Source of the DNA: Promethearchaeota archaeon
GTDB taxonomy: Archaea > Asgardarchaeota > Lokiarchaeia > Sigyniarchaeales > SOKP01
Assembly (NCBI GenBank): GCA_016840085.1
Contig: JAEOTA010000019.1
Coordinates: 1-64,000, forward strand
DNA: 64,000 nt
Direction of reading: 5' to 3'
Positions 19,424 through 29,130 of this stretch are shown here, piece after piece. A program made the translations under genes and the position numbers. How positions within the stretch are numbered: the stretch's first letter is position 1; each line of letters opens with the position of its first letter. The notes under the pieces are model-generated. The model worked only from the letters and a program-made list of their open reading frames with translations. It searched no databases and was not told the DNA's origin.

Positions 19424-19515
19424 AAATTTTTCCAGCTTCAGACTTTTGACAAGCAGAAGAATATCACCAACAATATATAGAAAAAAGAGAAAAACACTTT
19501 GTGGTCCAACGCTAA
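19424..19515 (+). pseudogene. MsrA C-terminal remnant
   Basis: [29 protein letters not shown] versus [30 protein letters not shown]. Confidence 0.85.
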
Positions 19516-19549
19516 ATTGCTTCTGAAATAATAATTTTGATATAATAAT

Positions 19550-20146
19550 TTATTGATTTATTACAATTTCTGTAAGATCTTCAAATGTTTCTTCTATATT
19601 CTGACCTGTTTTTGATGAAATTTCTTTATAACTCGATAAATTATATTTTTTAGCGATTTCAATTCCCACTTCAATATTAAACTCACGAGATTCTTCTAAA
19701 TCTAATTTATTACCAACTAACATAATTGGAATATCACCAACTTCTTCTCTTATGATTTTAATCCACTCAATTATTTGATCTAAAGATTTCATATTAGTAA
19801 TATCATATATGATCATAGCACCATTTGCACCACGACAATAATTTGCCAAGAGGAACGTAAATCTTTCCTCACCTCCTAGAACCCAAATTTGCAATTTAAC
19901 TCTCTTACCATGTAATTCTATTGTTTTAACATAAAAATCCACTCCAATAGTTAATCCTTCTGAAGGATTGAAAATATCGAAGCAAAATCTTTGAGCTAAG
20001 GTGGTCTTTCCTACTTTAGGTTCACCGAATAACATAATTTTAAATGTATAATCATAATCAAAGGGTGGTTTAAAGACAACTTTCCTTCTTATTCTGGAAA
20101 TTATCTTAACCCAAATTTTCACCAATTTTGAGAGTATACTCATCAT
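19550..20146 (-). CDS. Ras/Rab-like small GTPase with atypical switch II
   Basis: GEPKVGKTTL, TIGVDFYVKTIEL, WVLGGEERF, GNKLDL, SSKTGQN. Confidence 0.92.
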   Translation of the reverse strand: MMSILSKLVKIWVKIISRIRRKVVFKPPFDYDYTFKIMLFGEPKVGKTTLAQRFCFDIFNPSEGLTIGVDFYVKTIELHGKRVKLQIWVLGGEERFTFLLANYCRGANGAMIIYDITNMKSLDQIIEWIKIIREEVGDIPIMLVGNKLDLEESREFNIEVGIEIAKKYNLSSYKEISSKTGQNIEETFEDLTEIVINQ

Positions 20147-20364
20147 CTAAATTAATTTTGTACCCAATATGAATTATTTTTTCTAAAAACAGTTTCTTCC
20201 ATCTTTGAATAAGACAATTTGGGTATATAAATCTAACATTTGTGTCAGTTTTTCACATGACATAAAAGAAATTCTATTTCGGAGAGAAAAAAATTTATAG
20301 CTATTATGATAACAAGTTATATTGAAAAGAAACCCAAAATATAATTAAATTTGATGAGAAAATT

Positions 20365-21675
20365 ATGATAAAAGAATTTGAAGGAAAGGTAGTTGTTATT
20401 ACAGGTGGTGCAAGCGGTATCGGACGTGGACTTGCTCATGCTTTTGCTAAGCGGGGATGTAAAATAGTTCTCGCGGATATCGATAAAGAAAATCTCGATA
20501 AAGTGTCCAAAGAACTCGGTGAAATTGGCGCTGAAGTAATGACTCAAATAACAGATGTGAGTGATCATGAACAAGTTGCTCATTTGGCAGATGCTTCTTA
20601 TGATCGTTTTGGGTCCGTTAATATACTTTGTAACAATGCTGGTATCGGATCAGGGGGACCTATGAGCTTAATGACCCTTGAGAACTGGAATTGGGTACTT
20701 GGTGTTAATCTATTTGGGGTTATCTATTGTATTCAATATTTCTTAAATCGCATGTTGAAGAGTAAAGAACCATGTCATATTGTTAATACTTCTTCAGTGG
20801 CAGGATTACTGACTGGAGATAATCAACCATACGCTGCCTCTAAATTTGCTGTAGTCTCAATTAGTGAAACCTTAGCTTTAGAATGCTTTAATACAAATGT
20901 TGGTGTTTCTGTGGTTTGTCCTGGTTATGTTAACACAAATATAATAGAAAATTCAGAAATCCTTAGCCAAACACGACCAGGACTTTTCAAACCAACACCA
21001 GAAATGATTAAAATGTCAGGACCTGCTAGGGAAAATTTTGAGAAAATATTAGCATCAGGAATGGTTCCGGAAAACATGGCGGAAATAGTAATTAAAGCAA
21101 TTGAAAACGATGTATTTTATGTAATAACTCATCCAGAATTCATTTCACCAATACAAGCTCGGTTTGAGCGAATCTATGAGGATACTTTAAAATTGCATGA
21201 GGGAATTGAAGAAAAACATGAGATTAAAACAAAAATCTTTAAAAATGATTCACCTGCGTTTTCTGTTACCTACCCAGAAAATCTTATAGAATTAAAACCA
21301 AACCCATTATTTAATCCACTAGTTAATCCAGTCTTCGTTGCTACTTCTCTAAACCTAGGTTTTGATCTTGGAATTTATGTTTCAAAAATCTCTCCTAAAA
21401 GGCGCTTAGAAGATGCCGTTAAAAAAATAGTGAGAGGCTTTAAGGCTAGGGCAAATGAGATCAAAATTATTTCCAATACCCCAATTAACTTGGGAGATGG
21501 AACACCTGGTTATGAATCTGTTATTGAATTTAAATCGGCAGGAACATTTAAGGTTAAAAGTATACATATTTCAGTTTTTAAGAATGAAAAATGGATCCGC
21601 GTTAGTATATTCGCCGGAGTTAACTTTTATGATGAAAATTTCAAAAATATTGTACACTCTCTTGAATTTAAATAA
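20365..21675 (+). CDS. Short-chain dehydrogenase/reductase fused to a C-terminal PsbP/DcrB-like domain
   Basis: VVITGGASGIGRGLA, NNAGIG, YAASKFAVVS; distinct ~150-aa extension. Confidence 0.88.
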   Translation: MIKEFEGKVVVITGGASGIGRGLAHAFAKRGCKIVLADIDKENLDKVSKELGEIGAEVMTQITDVSDHEQVAHLADASYDRFGSVNILCNNAGIGSGGPMSLMTLENWNWVLGVNLFGVIYCIQYFLNRMLKSKEPCHIVNTSSVAGLLTGDNQPYAASKFAVVSISETLALECFNTNVGVSVVCPGYVNTNIIENSEILSQTRPGLFKPTPEMIKMSGPARENFEKILASGMVPENMAEIVIKAIENDVFYVITHPEFISPIQARFERIYEDTLKLHEGIEEKHEIKTKIFKNDSPAFSVTYPENLIELKPNPLFNPLVNPVFVATSLNLGFDLGIYVSKISPKRRLEDAVKKIVRGFKARANEIKIISNTPINLGDGTPGYESVIEFKSAGTFKVKSIHISVFKNEKWIRVSIFAGVNFYDENFKNIVHSLEFK

Positions 21676-21770
21676 TTATATTGAATTCTTTTTAATTAAA
21701 ACAAAATTCCTTGATGATCCAAATCTAGTGGTGGGATTAAAATTAAAGATTACCTTGATGAATAGTTACA

Positions 21771-22595
21771 TCAACCAAGATTATCTTGAATAAAATTCCA
21801 TATTGAATTATTAGCTTCCTCAGGATCTTCAATAGTAAATGCATGTCCTAATCCGTTTAAAATTTCTAATTTTGAGTTTGGCATTTTCTCATGCATTTCT
21901 TCTCTCATTCCTGGTATCGTCATTTTGTCTCTTGATCCTGAAATTATTAATGTAGGTTGAGTAATATTCTGTATTGTGTCTCGCATATCAAAGTCCCTTA
22001 ATGCTTCAATTTGATTAATCCAATCCTTATAAAGAGAGGGATCAAAAGTTTGAGCGCAAAAGTTCATGTCTTTCTTTATGATGTCAAATAATTCTTTATC
22101 TTCATTTAGTTTTTTTTTAAATACCCTTGAATATACGAGTGGGAACCAATATTCAACTCTTTGGCCTTGATCTAAATCTTTTAACGTCTGATATGTAAGG
22201 TAATTTTGATCAATTGTTTTTGAAGGATAATAGCTAAATGTACTACATAATATCAATGTTTTTATCATTTCAGGATACTTTAAAACAAATCTCTGAGCAA
22301 TCATCGCTCCCATACTTGATCCACACAAATGAATACCTTCCTTTATATTGAGATAATCACATAAATTCTTAAAATCCTCAACAAACATTTCCATGGTATA
22401 GTGATAATCTGGGCGGGAACTCTTTCCTTCACCTCGTTTATCAAAAGCAATCACTGTCATCTTATCTTTAAAAAAATCAATTTGGTAATTCCAGGATTGC
22501 AGTTTAGTAAAACTACCACTAACTAATACTAAAGGCTCTCCCTGTCCCTCCTTTATATAATTAATATCAATATTATTATAACTAAAAATTGGCAT
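21771..22595 (-). CDS. Alpha/beta hydrolase
   Basis: GEPLVLVSGSF, FDKRGEGKSSRPD, LCGSSMGAMIAQ, GLGHAF. Confidence 0.9.
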   Translation of the reverse strand: MPIFSYNNIDINYIKEGQGEPLVLVSGSFTKLQSWNYQIDFFKDKMTVIAFDKRGEGKSSRPDYHYTMEMFVEDFKNLCDYLNIKEGIHLCGSSMGAMIAQRFVLKYPEMIKTLILCSTFSYYPSKTIDQNYLTYQTLKDLDQGQRVEYWFPLVYSRVFKKKLNEDKELFDIIKKDMNFCAQTFDPSLYKDWINQIEALRDFDMRDTIQNITQPTLIISGSRDKMTIPGMREEMHEKMPNSKLEILNGLGHAFTIEDPEEANNSIWNFIQDNLG

Positions 22596-22701
22596 ATATA
22601 TATTTCTACCTTGATTTACTTTAATTAAATTAAAATTAATTAATCTGTTTTAATTTAAAACTATATCCCAATCATATTAAATTTCGAGACGAATAAAAAA
22701 T

Positions 22702-23409
22702 ATGGCTATTGAAGAAGAAAAAAATTATTATTTAAAGAAAAAAAGAACTTTGTTGAGAACGTTTAAAACAGCATTAGTTATAGTTAAAAATATTCTGATT
22801 GAATATTTTGGAGAATCCAAATTTAAAGAGATTTCTACCATTACAGAGAAAGAATTTGAAGCACTTATACCTCAAATCCCTTATGTAGGAGGAGATGAAA
22901 ATCATTTAACTGAAGATCTTATCAATGCAACTCTTTTATTACCATTACTTCGAGTTTTTGAGAAAGAAGGATTAGATTTTTATGAAATAGGTAAGTTGGC
23001 GTATGATTTGTTCGAAGCTTTTTATAAAGTAATACCTCCTACAAGTAATATTTTTTCAGAAGAGTCTTTTATTCAACTAAAAGAAAGTGCTAAACATTCC
23101 AAATTACGTAAATATAACGGTGATTGGGTTTATGATTTTGTTGAAGGTGATGGCAAAACTTTTACATACGGCACAGATTATTACGAATGTGGGGTATTTA
23201 AGTTTTATAAAAGCCAAGGTGCTGAACATTTTATGCCAATAATATGTATATCTGATTTTGCTCAAGCTCAGGCTTACGGATATGGGCTGAAACGTACTCA
23301 AACAATAGGAAACGGAGCTCCACTATGTGATTTTCGTTACATTAAAAATGGCTCTACACCTCGAGCATGGCCCCCAGATAATCTACCAGAATTTAAAAAG
23401 AGGTTATAG
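22702..23409 (+). CDS. L-2-amino-thiazoline-4-carboxylic acid hydrolase family protein
   Basis: GTDYYECGVFKFYKSQGAEHFMPIICISDFAQAQAYG...LKRTQTIGNGAPLCDFRY. Confidence 0.78.
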   Translation: MAIEEEKNYYLKKKRTLLRTFKTALVIVKNILIEYFGESKFKEISTITEKEFEALIPQIPYVGGDENHLTEDLINATLLLPLLRVFEKEGLDFYEIGKLAYDLFEAFYKVIPPTSNIFSEESFIQLKESAKHSKLRKYNGDWVYDFVEGDGKTFTYGTDYYECGVFKFYKSQGAEHFMPIICISDFAQAQAYGYGLKRTQTIGNGAPLCDFRYIKNGSTPRAWPPDNLPEFKKRL

Positions 23410-23443
23410 CTCGCTATATTAAACTCTTAACTTTATAGTTCTT

Positions 23444-23941
23444 TTATATTTTTATTTTACTTAAAATATCATCAAGATAGTGGATATTTTCCTTTTCGAG
23501 TTCTACTTTTAAAGTATTTGCTAGTGAATATCTAAATGCCCATACTTCCATATTTTTCCCCAATTCTTTTACTTTCTTTACAACAGGAACAAAATCGCCG
23601 TCTCCCGACACCAATACTACTGTGTCATACGCATTTTCGTATGCTAGCGAGACGATGTCAATCGCAATATTGATATCAACTTTCTTTTCAATGGCTCCAC
23701 TTCTCGCGATCTTATCAAAACTCGCTTTAATTATGTAACCACTTCGTATTGTTAGCTCTTTATACCAACTCCTCTTCTCTGGACTCATAGGATATACAAC
23801 ACCCTCATATAAGAATATAGCATCTAATCTACGGCCACGAGTTATGAAATTTTTCAACTTTTCATAGTCCACTTTGATATTATATTTCTGAAAACCCTTG
23901 AAAATATTGCTATTATCTATAAAAATTGTGATTCGGTCCAT
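23444..23941 (-). CDS. NYN/LabA-like PIN-fold protein
   Basis: ITIFIDNSNIFKGF; VVLVSGDGDFVPVVKKVKELGKNMEVWAF. Confidence 0.88.
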   Translation of the reverse strand: MDRITIFIDNSNIFKGFQKYNIKVDYEKLKNFITRGRRLDAIFLYEGVVYPMSPEKRSWYKELTIRSGYIIKASFDKIARSGAIEKKVDINIAIDIVSLAYENAYDTVVLVSGDGDFVPVVKKVKELGKNMEVWAFRYSLANTLKVELEKENIHYLDDILSKIKI

Positions 23942-23968
23942 TTTAAAGACTTTTTTTGCTCTTTTTGA

Positions 23969-24817
23969 TTATTTGTCTTTTTTGATCATTTTTCGTTCTA
24001 GATTCATAGTTTCCAAGTCAATCAAAACGTAGATTAAAGAATCCTCATCTTGTCGAAATTGTCCTGGTTGAATACATATCGTATTACCTATTTGAGAATA
24101 CCATTTGCCTGAAACATCGGGAGATTCGTGAATATGCCCATGAAGCGAGAGTTTTGGCTGTTTTTTTTTAAGAAACGCATATTCTGCTTTTGACCCTACT
24201 TTTTGACCAGCATGGGTTACATCAAGATCTATATTAGCGGGGGGATTATGAAAAATATAGATAGTATTACTCATATTGGAAGATTTTACTAAATTTCTAA
24301 GCTCATCTTCAATTGTAGGGAGATTCTCGACATACGAGAACCAATCTTCAACTTTTTTGAATCCATTTGGTGTAGAAAGATATTGTTTTCCAATTTGTTT
24401 TGGATGCTCAAAATCCGTAGTATCTTTACGTGCCCTATCTTTTAGCCCAAAAGGCAAGTCTGAAACCCAATTCATCCCTATAAACTCATATTTACTACCT
24501 TCAATCTCGAACTTTGTTTGAGCCATATTAACTACATAAGAATATTTATCGCAAGTTTTTTGAAATAAGTCATCGAATATCCTCAAATCATCATTTCCTA
24601 ATTGTCCTAAGTAATAAATCTTCTTTGATTCAAATCTTGAAAAATACTCATCAAGAAATCCAGTAATAAACTTATCTTGATGTAATAAATTTCCTTTAAA
24701 TGGAAGTATATCTCCACCATTTATTACTACATCAGGTTTTAATGAAGATGCTATATGGAAAATCTCGTTATGCTTCCATTCAATCCCATGTATGTCGGTT
24801 ACATATAATAATTTCAT
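23969..24817 (-). CDS. Calcineurin-like metallophosphoesterase
   Basis: LLYVTDIHG, VINGGDILP, LGQLGNDD, FHNPP, SLHGHIHESP. Confidence 0.88.
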   Translation of the reverse strand: MKLLYVTDIHGIEWKHNEIFHIASSLKPDVVINGGDILPFKGNLLHQDKFITGFLDEYFSRFESKKIYYLGQLGNDDLRIFDDLFQKTCDKYSYVVNMAQTKFEIEGSKYEFIGMNWVSDLPFGLKDRARKDTTDFEHPKQIGKQYLSTPNGFKKVEDWFSYVENLPTIEDELRNLVKSSNMSNTIYIFHNPPANIDLDVTHAGQKVGSKAEYAFLKKKQPKLSLHGHIHESPDVSGKWYSQIGNTICIQPGQFRQDEDSLIYVLIDLETMNLERKMIKKDK

Positions 24818-24857
24818 AATTCTATTATATTATATTAAATCTCGGAGATAATCTTTC

Positions 24858-25700
24858 TTATGATTTCTTTCTCATTCGAATGATCATAACTAAAGCAACG
24901 AGGATTATACCATATAATATGAAGAGGTTGAATCCAGGAATATCTTGTTTTGTTTTAGATGGTTTAAACGGTGATATTTCAGTAGGATTTAAATGTGGGT
25001 TTTTCATAAGGAACATATGAAAACTGCCAAGTCTCTCTGTAGTTCCCAAAAGAAAAATATTATCTGATGAATCTAACACTATAGCTTCACCACTATCATA
25101 ATCAGATTCCCCCCAAGTCATATTATATTGCATCACGCCATCACTATTATATTTCACAAGAGCTATATCAAAATCTCCCGCCCCGAAACTCTCCGTAATT
25201 CCCACAAGATAAATATTATCTGATGAATCCAACGCTATTTCATGACCACTTTCATAATCTGATCCTCCCCATGTCTTATTCCATTGTTCTACACCCAACT
25301 TATTATATTTCACAAGACCTTTACCAGCAAAATAAACGTTATCAGATGAATCAACTACAATACCTCCAGTAGGGCTACTACCATAATAATTGCTCCAGTT
25401 ATGGTCCCATAGATAATAACTAGAACTGTCAAATTTAAATAGAGACACCCAATGATTTGTCTGATGTTGTTCTCCCGCAATATAAATATTGTTTGATGAA
25501 TCCAATGCAATATCAATTCCCAATCCCCCATAACCAGAGTCCCATATAAAATACCATGAATCTTCAGCTGAAATAGTGTCAGAGAGGTTAGGAATAATAT
25601 CCATACTATCTCTATTATCATTTCCTCTATGACAAATGTCAGTTGCTTGCAACATGAAGCTAAACAATAAAATGGCAATAAAAACCAACTTACTTTTCAT
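24858..25700 (-). CDS. SBBP-type beta-propeller repeat surface protein with C-terminal IPGFNL-TM-basic tail
   Basis: Repeated WGxSDYxSGxxIxLDSSDNIxLxG; signal peptide; IPGFNLFILYGIILVALVMIIRMRKKS. Confidence 0.82.
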   Translation of the reverse strand: MKSKLVFIAILLFSFMLQATDICHRGNDNRDSMDIIPNLSDTISAEDSWYFIWDSGYGGLGIDIALDSSNNIYIAGEQHQTNHWVSLFKFDSSSYYLWDHNWSNYYGSSPTGGIVVDSSDNVYFAGKGLVKYNKLGVEQWNKTWGGSDYESGHEIALDSSDNIYLVGITESFGAGDFDIALVKYNSDGVMQYNMTWGESDYDSGEAIVLDSSDNIFLLGTTERLGSFHMFLMKNPHLNPTEISPFKPSKTKQDIPGFNLFILYGIILVALVMIIRMRKKS

Positions 25701-25879
25701 TATAATCTCGTTAAATATGAATTAGTAGGAAAATTAATTACTTTACATATTTAAAATTATTGATATCAAAATCGCTTTATCAAAAATTTAAACAATTTAT
25801 ATTTCATAAGGAGCTTAATTAACCTTTTCTAAGAATTTAGACATAGGATAAGTGTGAAAAGCTTTAACTTCAATATAAT

Positions 25880-26095
25880 TTACTTATGGTCAAAATCTTT
25901 CTTTGATTCTGTTTTAAATTCACTGTCATTGTGAGCAATTATTATACTAAATGGACAATTCATCAGTTTTCCTTTTTTATTAAAAATTTGAAACTGATAA
26001 GAGTAAGTAGGAATTACTTCATATAAATGAGGAATTTTTATTGAGATATGGATTTTATATCCATATATTTTGAAGTCTTCCATATCCAAACTCAC
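25880..26095 (-). CDS. Small hypothetical protein
   Basis: 71-aa ORF, plausible composition, isolated. Confidence 0.35.
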   Translation of the reverse strand: MSLDMEDFKIYGYKIHISIKIPHLYEVIPTYSYQFQIFNKKGKLMNCPFSIIIAHNDSEFKTESKKDFDHK

Positions 26096-26360
26096 AGAAT
26101 AATATTATTAAAGTTAATCTATCAAGTATCTAAGCTATCATATGATATTTAAATAGGTATGGTGACTTTATGAAGTAATAAGTTCCGTTTAAATTCATAA
26201 GGTGGAAAATTTTCCCTGATTTCAGTATATCAGCAGTCTTATTACTTAGATCCCCGTATTGAGACTGTATTTAGAAAAACCGATGATATGGATTTCACTT
26301 TTCTATTGTTTGATATCATGAAAGAATAAAAATAAGCTATATTCACAATCTATAACAAAT

Positions 26361-27158
26361 TTAGCTTTTCTGATTTATTATTTCCTGCATTTTAATGTTA
26401 GGATGGTGATATCTTTGTGTTTTTAACGTTCCTTTACCAAATTGAATAGATCTTTCTGGACAAAAATTAATACAGGCTAGACATTGTTGACATCTATGCT
26501 GCCACTGGGGTACCCCCTCAACCAATGTGATGTTATTTACGGGACAAACTTGCTCACAAATTCCACAATTGCTGCAATTGTCATCAGCGTAGAAATTTTT
26601 ATCCCCTTCATTAACATCCTCTCGAAATTTGGCATTAAATCTCTCTGCTCTTGTTAAATCTTTTTTGAAAACGTTTTGATTCAGATTATTTTCTTTTTTC
26701 TTTATTATTTCCGCAATTTTTTCTACCTGCGCCTTCTCCCTTTCAAAAAACTCTTTTTGACGTTTCTCCGAGTGAATATCATAACCAATAATATAATTAT
26801 TTGGCATAGTAATCAAAAATCCTGCATTGAGTGATTTTGCTTTTGGTTTTACCTTTAAAAGCTTCTCGATCTGCTGTAAAGGTAACTCAGTGATATCTCC
26901 AGCACTCGTTACCACCGCAAAAATATATTCAGATTTGGTTAAATCAATATTCTCTATAAAATCATAGACAATCTTCGGCAATCCAGAATAATATAAGGGA
27001 AAAATAAAACCTAAATTGTCACTTGTCGACGCAAGATTTTCCCTCTGCCATATCTTCGCGATGGGTATAAGTTCACAAGCTCCTAACTTCACAGCAATAT
27101 CTTTTGCTACCTGTAAAGAATTACCTGTTCCCGTAAAAAAGTAGATTGTAGTATCCAT
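26361..27158 (-). CDS. EFR1-type ferrodoxin (flavodoxin-like plus 2x[4Fe-4S])
   Basis: IYFFTGTGNSLQVAKDIA; CSNCGICEQVCPVNNI; CQQCLACINFCPERSIQFG. Confidence 0.92.
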   Translation of the reverse strand: MDTTIYFFTGTGNSLQVAKDIAVKLGACELIPIAKIWQRENLASTSDNLGFIFPLYYSGLPKIVYDFIENIDLTKSEYIFAVVTSAGDITELPLQQIEKLLKVKPKAKSLNAGFLITMPNNYIIGYDIHSEKRQKEFFEREKAQVEKIAEIIKKKENNLNQNVFKKDLTRAERFNAKFREDVNEGDKNFYADDNCSNCGICEQVCPVNNITLVEGVPQWQHRCQQCLACINFCPERSIQFGKGTLKTQRYHHPNIKMQEIINQKS

Positions 27159-27220
27159 ACATTCTTAAAATTATCTCTTCTTTTAGAATTTATTGGTAGG
27201 CAAAGGGCTCAAAAACAAAG

Positions 27221-28066
27221 TCATTTCAAAAATTCTACAATAACAATTTTGGCGATTTTAAGCAATTCACTGCCCTTAATCATTTTACGCGTCTTCTTAT
27301 GTAATTTAGGATTGAAAGGAATTCGAGAATACATCGTGTACCATTCTTTTATTCGTAATTTATCAGACCATTTTAAAACAGTTTTATCTGGATTTCCAAT
27401 AGGTAAAGAAAAGGATAATTCAGAACCATATTTTTTTGCTCTTCTATTTACAACTTTAGCTGCTATTTTATTAACACAATCAAATGCAATTCCTCCCCCA
27501 GGAAACTGCTCTGCTAATGCCCTGAAAAGCTTAGAAACATCCTCTTCAGTGTAATAATAAACAAATCCTCCCGCTATGAAAAAAATTCCTTTTGCCAGAT
27601 CATGATCCACATCATTCAGCCAATCAAGTTCAAATGCTGATCTTGCTAAGTAACTACTTCTTGAAGTTTCGGGAATAAATTGTTTGCGGAAGTTTATTGC
27701 ATCGGGTAAATCTAAATCATACCATTTAACCCTTTCATTATCTACTCGGTGGAAAGTTGTATCCAATCCTGCTCCAATATTAGCAACTGTAGCTTGCGGA
27801 TGTTCTTTTATGTAATCCTTGACCGCATTATCAAGATTTCGAGCTCGAACAAGAAGGCCGATACCGCGCCACTCTCCTAAAAATTCTTTAAGCTCAGAAA
27901 AATCATAGTCAATACTTGTAAGGATTTCCACGGCTTTGGGATCCTCTAATATTTCGGGATATTTTTCACTTAAAGTTGCTCGAGCCCATAACGGTCCTAT
28001 CATCGTTTCTTGAATCGATCCTTTAACAATAAAATCATGCCCTCTAATTTTTTCTTGTTCAACCAT
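27221..28066 (-). CDS. Class I SAM methyltransferase, leucine carboxyl methyltransferase-like family
   Basis: VANIGAGLDTTFHRVDNERVKWYDLDLPDAINFRKQFIPE. Confidence 0.87.
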   Translation of the reverse strand: MVEQEKIRGHDFIVKGSIQETMIGPLWARATLSEKYPEILEDPKAVEILTSIDYDFSELKEFLGEWRGIGLLVRARNLDNAVKDYIKEHPQATVANIGAGLDTTFHRVDNERVKWYDLDLPDAINFRKQFIPETSRSSYLARSAFELDWLNDVDHDLAKGIFFIAGGFVYYYTEEDVSKLFRALAEQFPGGGIAFDCVNKIAAKVVNRRAKKYGSELSFSLPIGNPDKTVLKWSDKLRIKEWYTMYSRIPFNPKLHKKTRKMIKGSELLKIAKIVIVEFLK

Positions 28067-28245
28067 TTTTTCATTCCTTATTAGGATAATAAAATTCTAA
28101 CAGCTAATAATGATACCTTTCTCTCTTACATTAACCGTCTGCTGTTTTTAAATCGTAATTTTTACTAAAAATGCCTTAGTAAAATTAAAAATACTAAAAT
28201 TAATTAATTTTGGGGGCAACCCCTTTTTTTTATCTTTTTAGATTA

Positions 28246-29016
28246 TTAAATTTTCCGCTTTATTGGATAGGCAATTTCAGATCGTTTTATAATAAAAGAA
28301 TCATCAAGATCATTAACCATACGTTTAACAATCTCAAATGGAATACCCATCGATAAGTAATCCTGAGGAAACCAATAATTTCCAGTAGGGTCAGTTGGAC
28401 CAATAATAATAGTATTTTCTGATCCATTTTCAACCATACCTGCAGGATATGTTACAAAAGAGGCACATGAAGGACCCCAAGGGATTTGTATATTAAATCC
28501 TTTTTCCGGTCGAAAGTAAGCCAATGAACATAGATTTCTTATTTGTTCTGAAAGCCCAAAACAAATTAGAGCTTTTACATCAGGATCTTGTTCATCTAAA
28601 TCATCACATTTTCGAATTACAATATATTTTCCAAGAGGTGTAATTTTTCCAATAGAATTTAATCGTTTTTCAGCAAGATCCGGAGTTGCTATTAAAAATT
28701 CGGCGGCACCATTCCTAAAATTTTCTGATCCTGTTGATAAAAAGTATTTTAACATTGGTAAAAATGTTTTATAACCAAACCACGCTTGTCCTCCTGGACA
28801 ACAACCCTCCAATGCATTATTTCCAATATATATAGCATTGATATTTTTGTTAACTGATAATGAAAAAATAGCGTTCGCTATACAACGATTAATCATTTTT
28901 ATAGGGATAGCATTATCAGGAACTGTGTCTGAACTATAGACGCACAATGGACTTGCTTTTAACCTTCCTGCTTGAGCTAATTTGACTCCTATCTCTTTAA
29001 TTGTTAAATTTACCAT
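28246..29016 (-). CDS. DUF169 domain protein
   Basis: CVYSSDTVPDNAIP, IYIGNNALEGCCPGGQAWFGY. Confidence 0.7.
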   Translation of the reverse strand: MVNLTIKEIGVKLAQAGRLKASPLCVYSSDTVPDNAIPIKMINRCIANAIFSLSVNKNINAIYIGNNALEGCCPGGQAWFGYKTFLPMLKYFLSTGSENFRNGAAEFLIATPDLAEKRLNSIGKITPLGKYIVIRKCDDLDEQDPDVKALICFGLSEQIRNLCSLAYFRPEKGFNIQIPWGPSCASFVTYPAGMVENGSENTIIIGPTDPTGNYWFPQDYLSMGIPFEIVKRMVNDLDDSFIIKRSEIAYPIKRKI

Positions 29017-29045
29017 AACTATTATCTTAATATTTTTTTAAGATC

Positions 29046-29130
29046 TTATCATCATTTCTTGGATCGATCCTTAGCAATAAAATGATGTCCTTCAATTTTT
29101 CATTCTTCAATAGGATAATTCATTTTATTA
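29046..29130 (-). pseudogene. Decayed N-terminal fragment of the 27221-28066 methyltransferase
   Basis: KIEGHHFIAKDRSKK* versus KIRGHDFIVKGSIQET; nucleotide similarity to ~28006-28100. Confidence 0.7.

Noticed and set aside
19447-19449. TGA in the MsrA-like fragment as a second selenocysteine codon
   Set aside because: It replaces a Trp (FW), not a Cys, and only a short 3' fragment of the gene remains; pseudogene is the simpler explanation.
26208-26329. Possible short coding frame GGKFSLISVYQQSYYLDPRIETVFRKTDDMDFTFLLFDIMKE*
   Set aside because: About 40 codons, no usual start, no recognised family; too weak to list.
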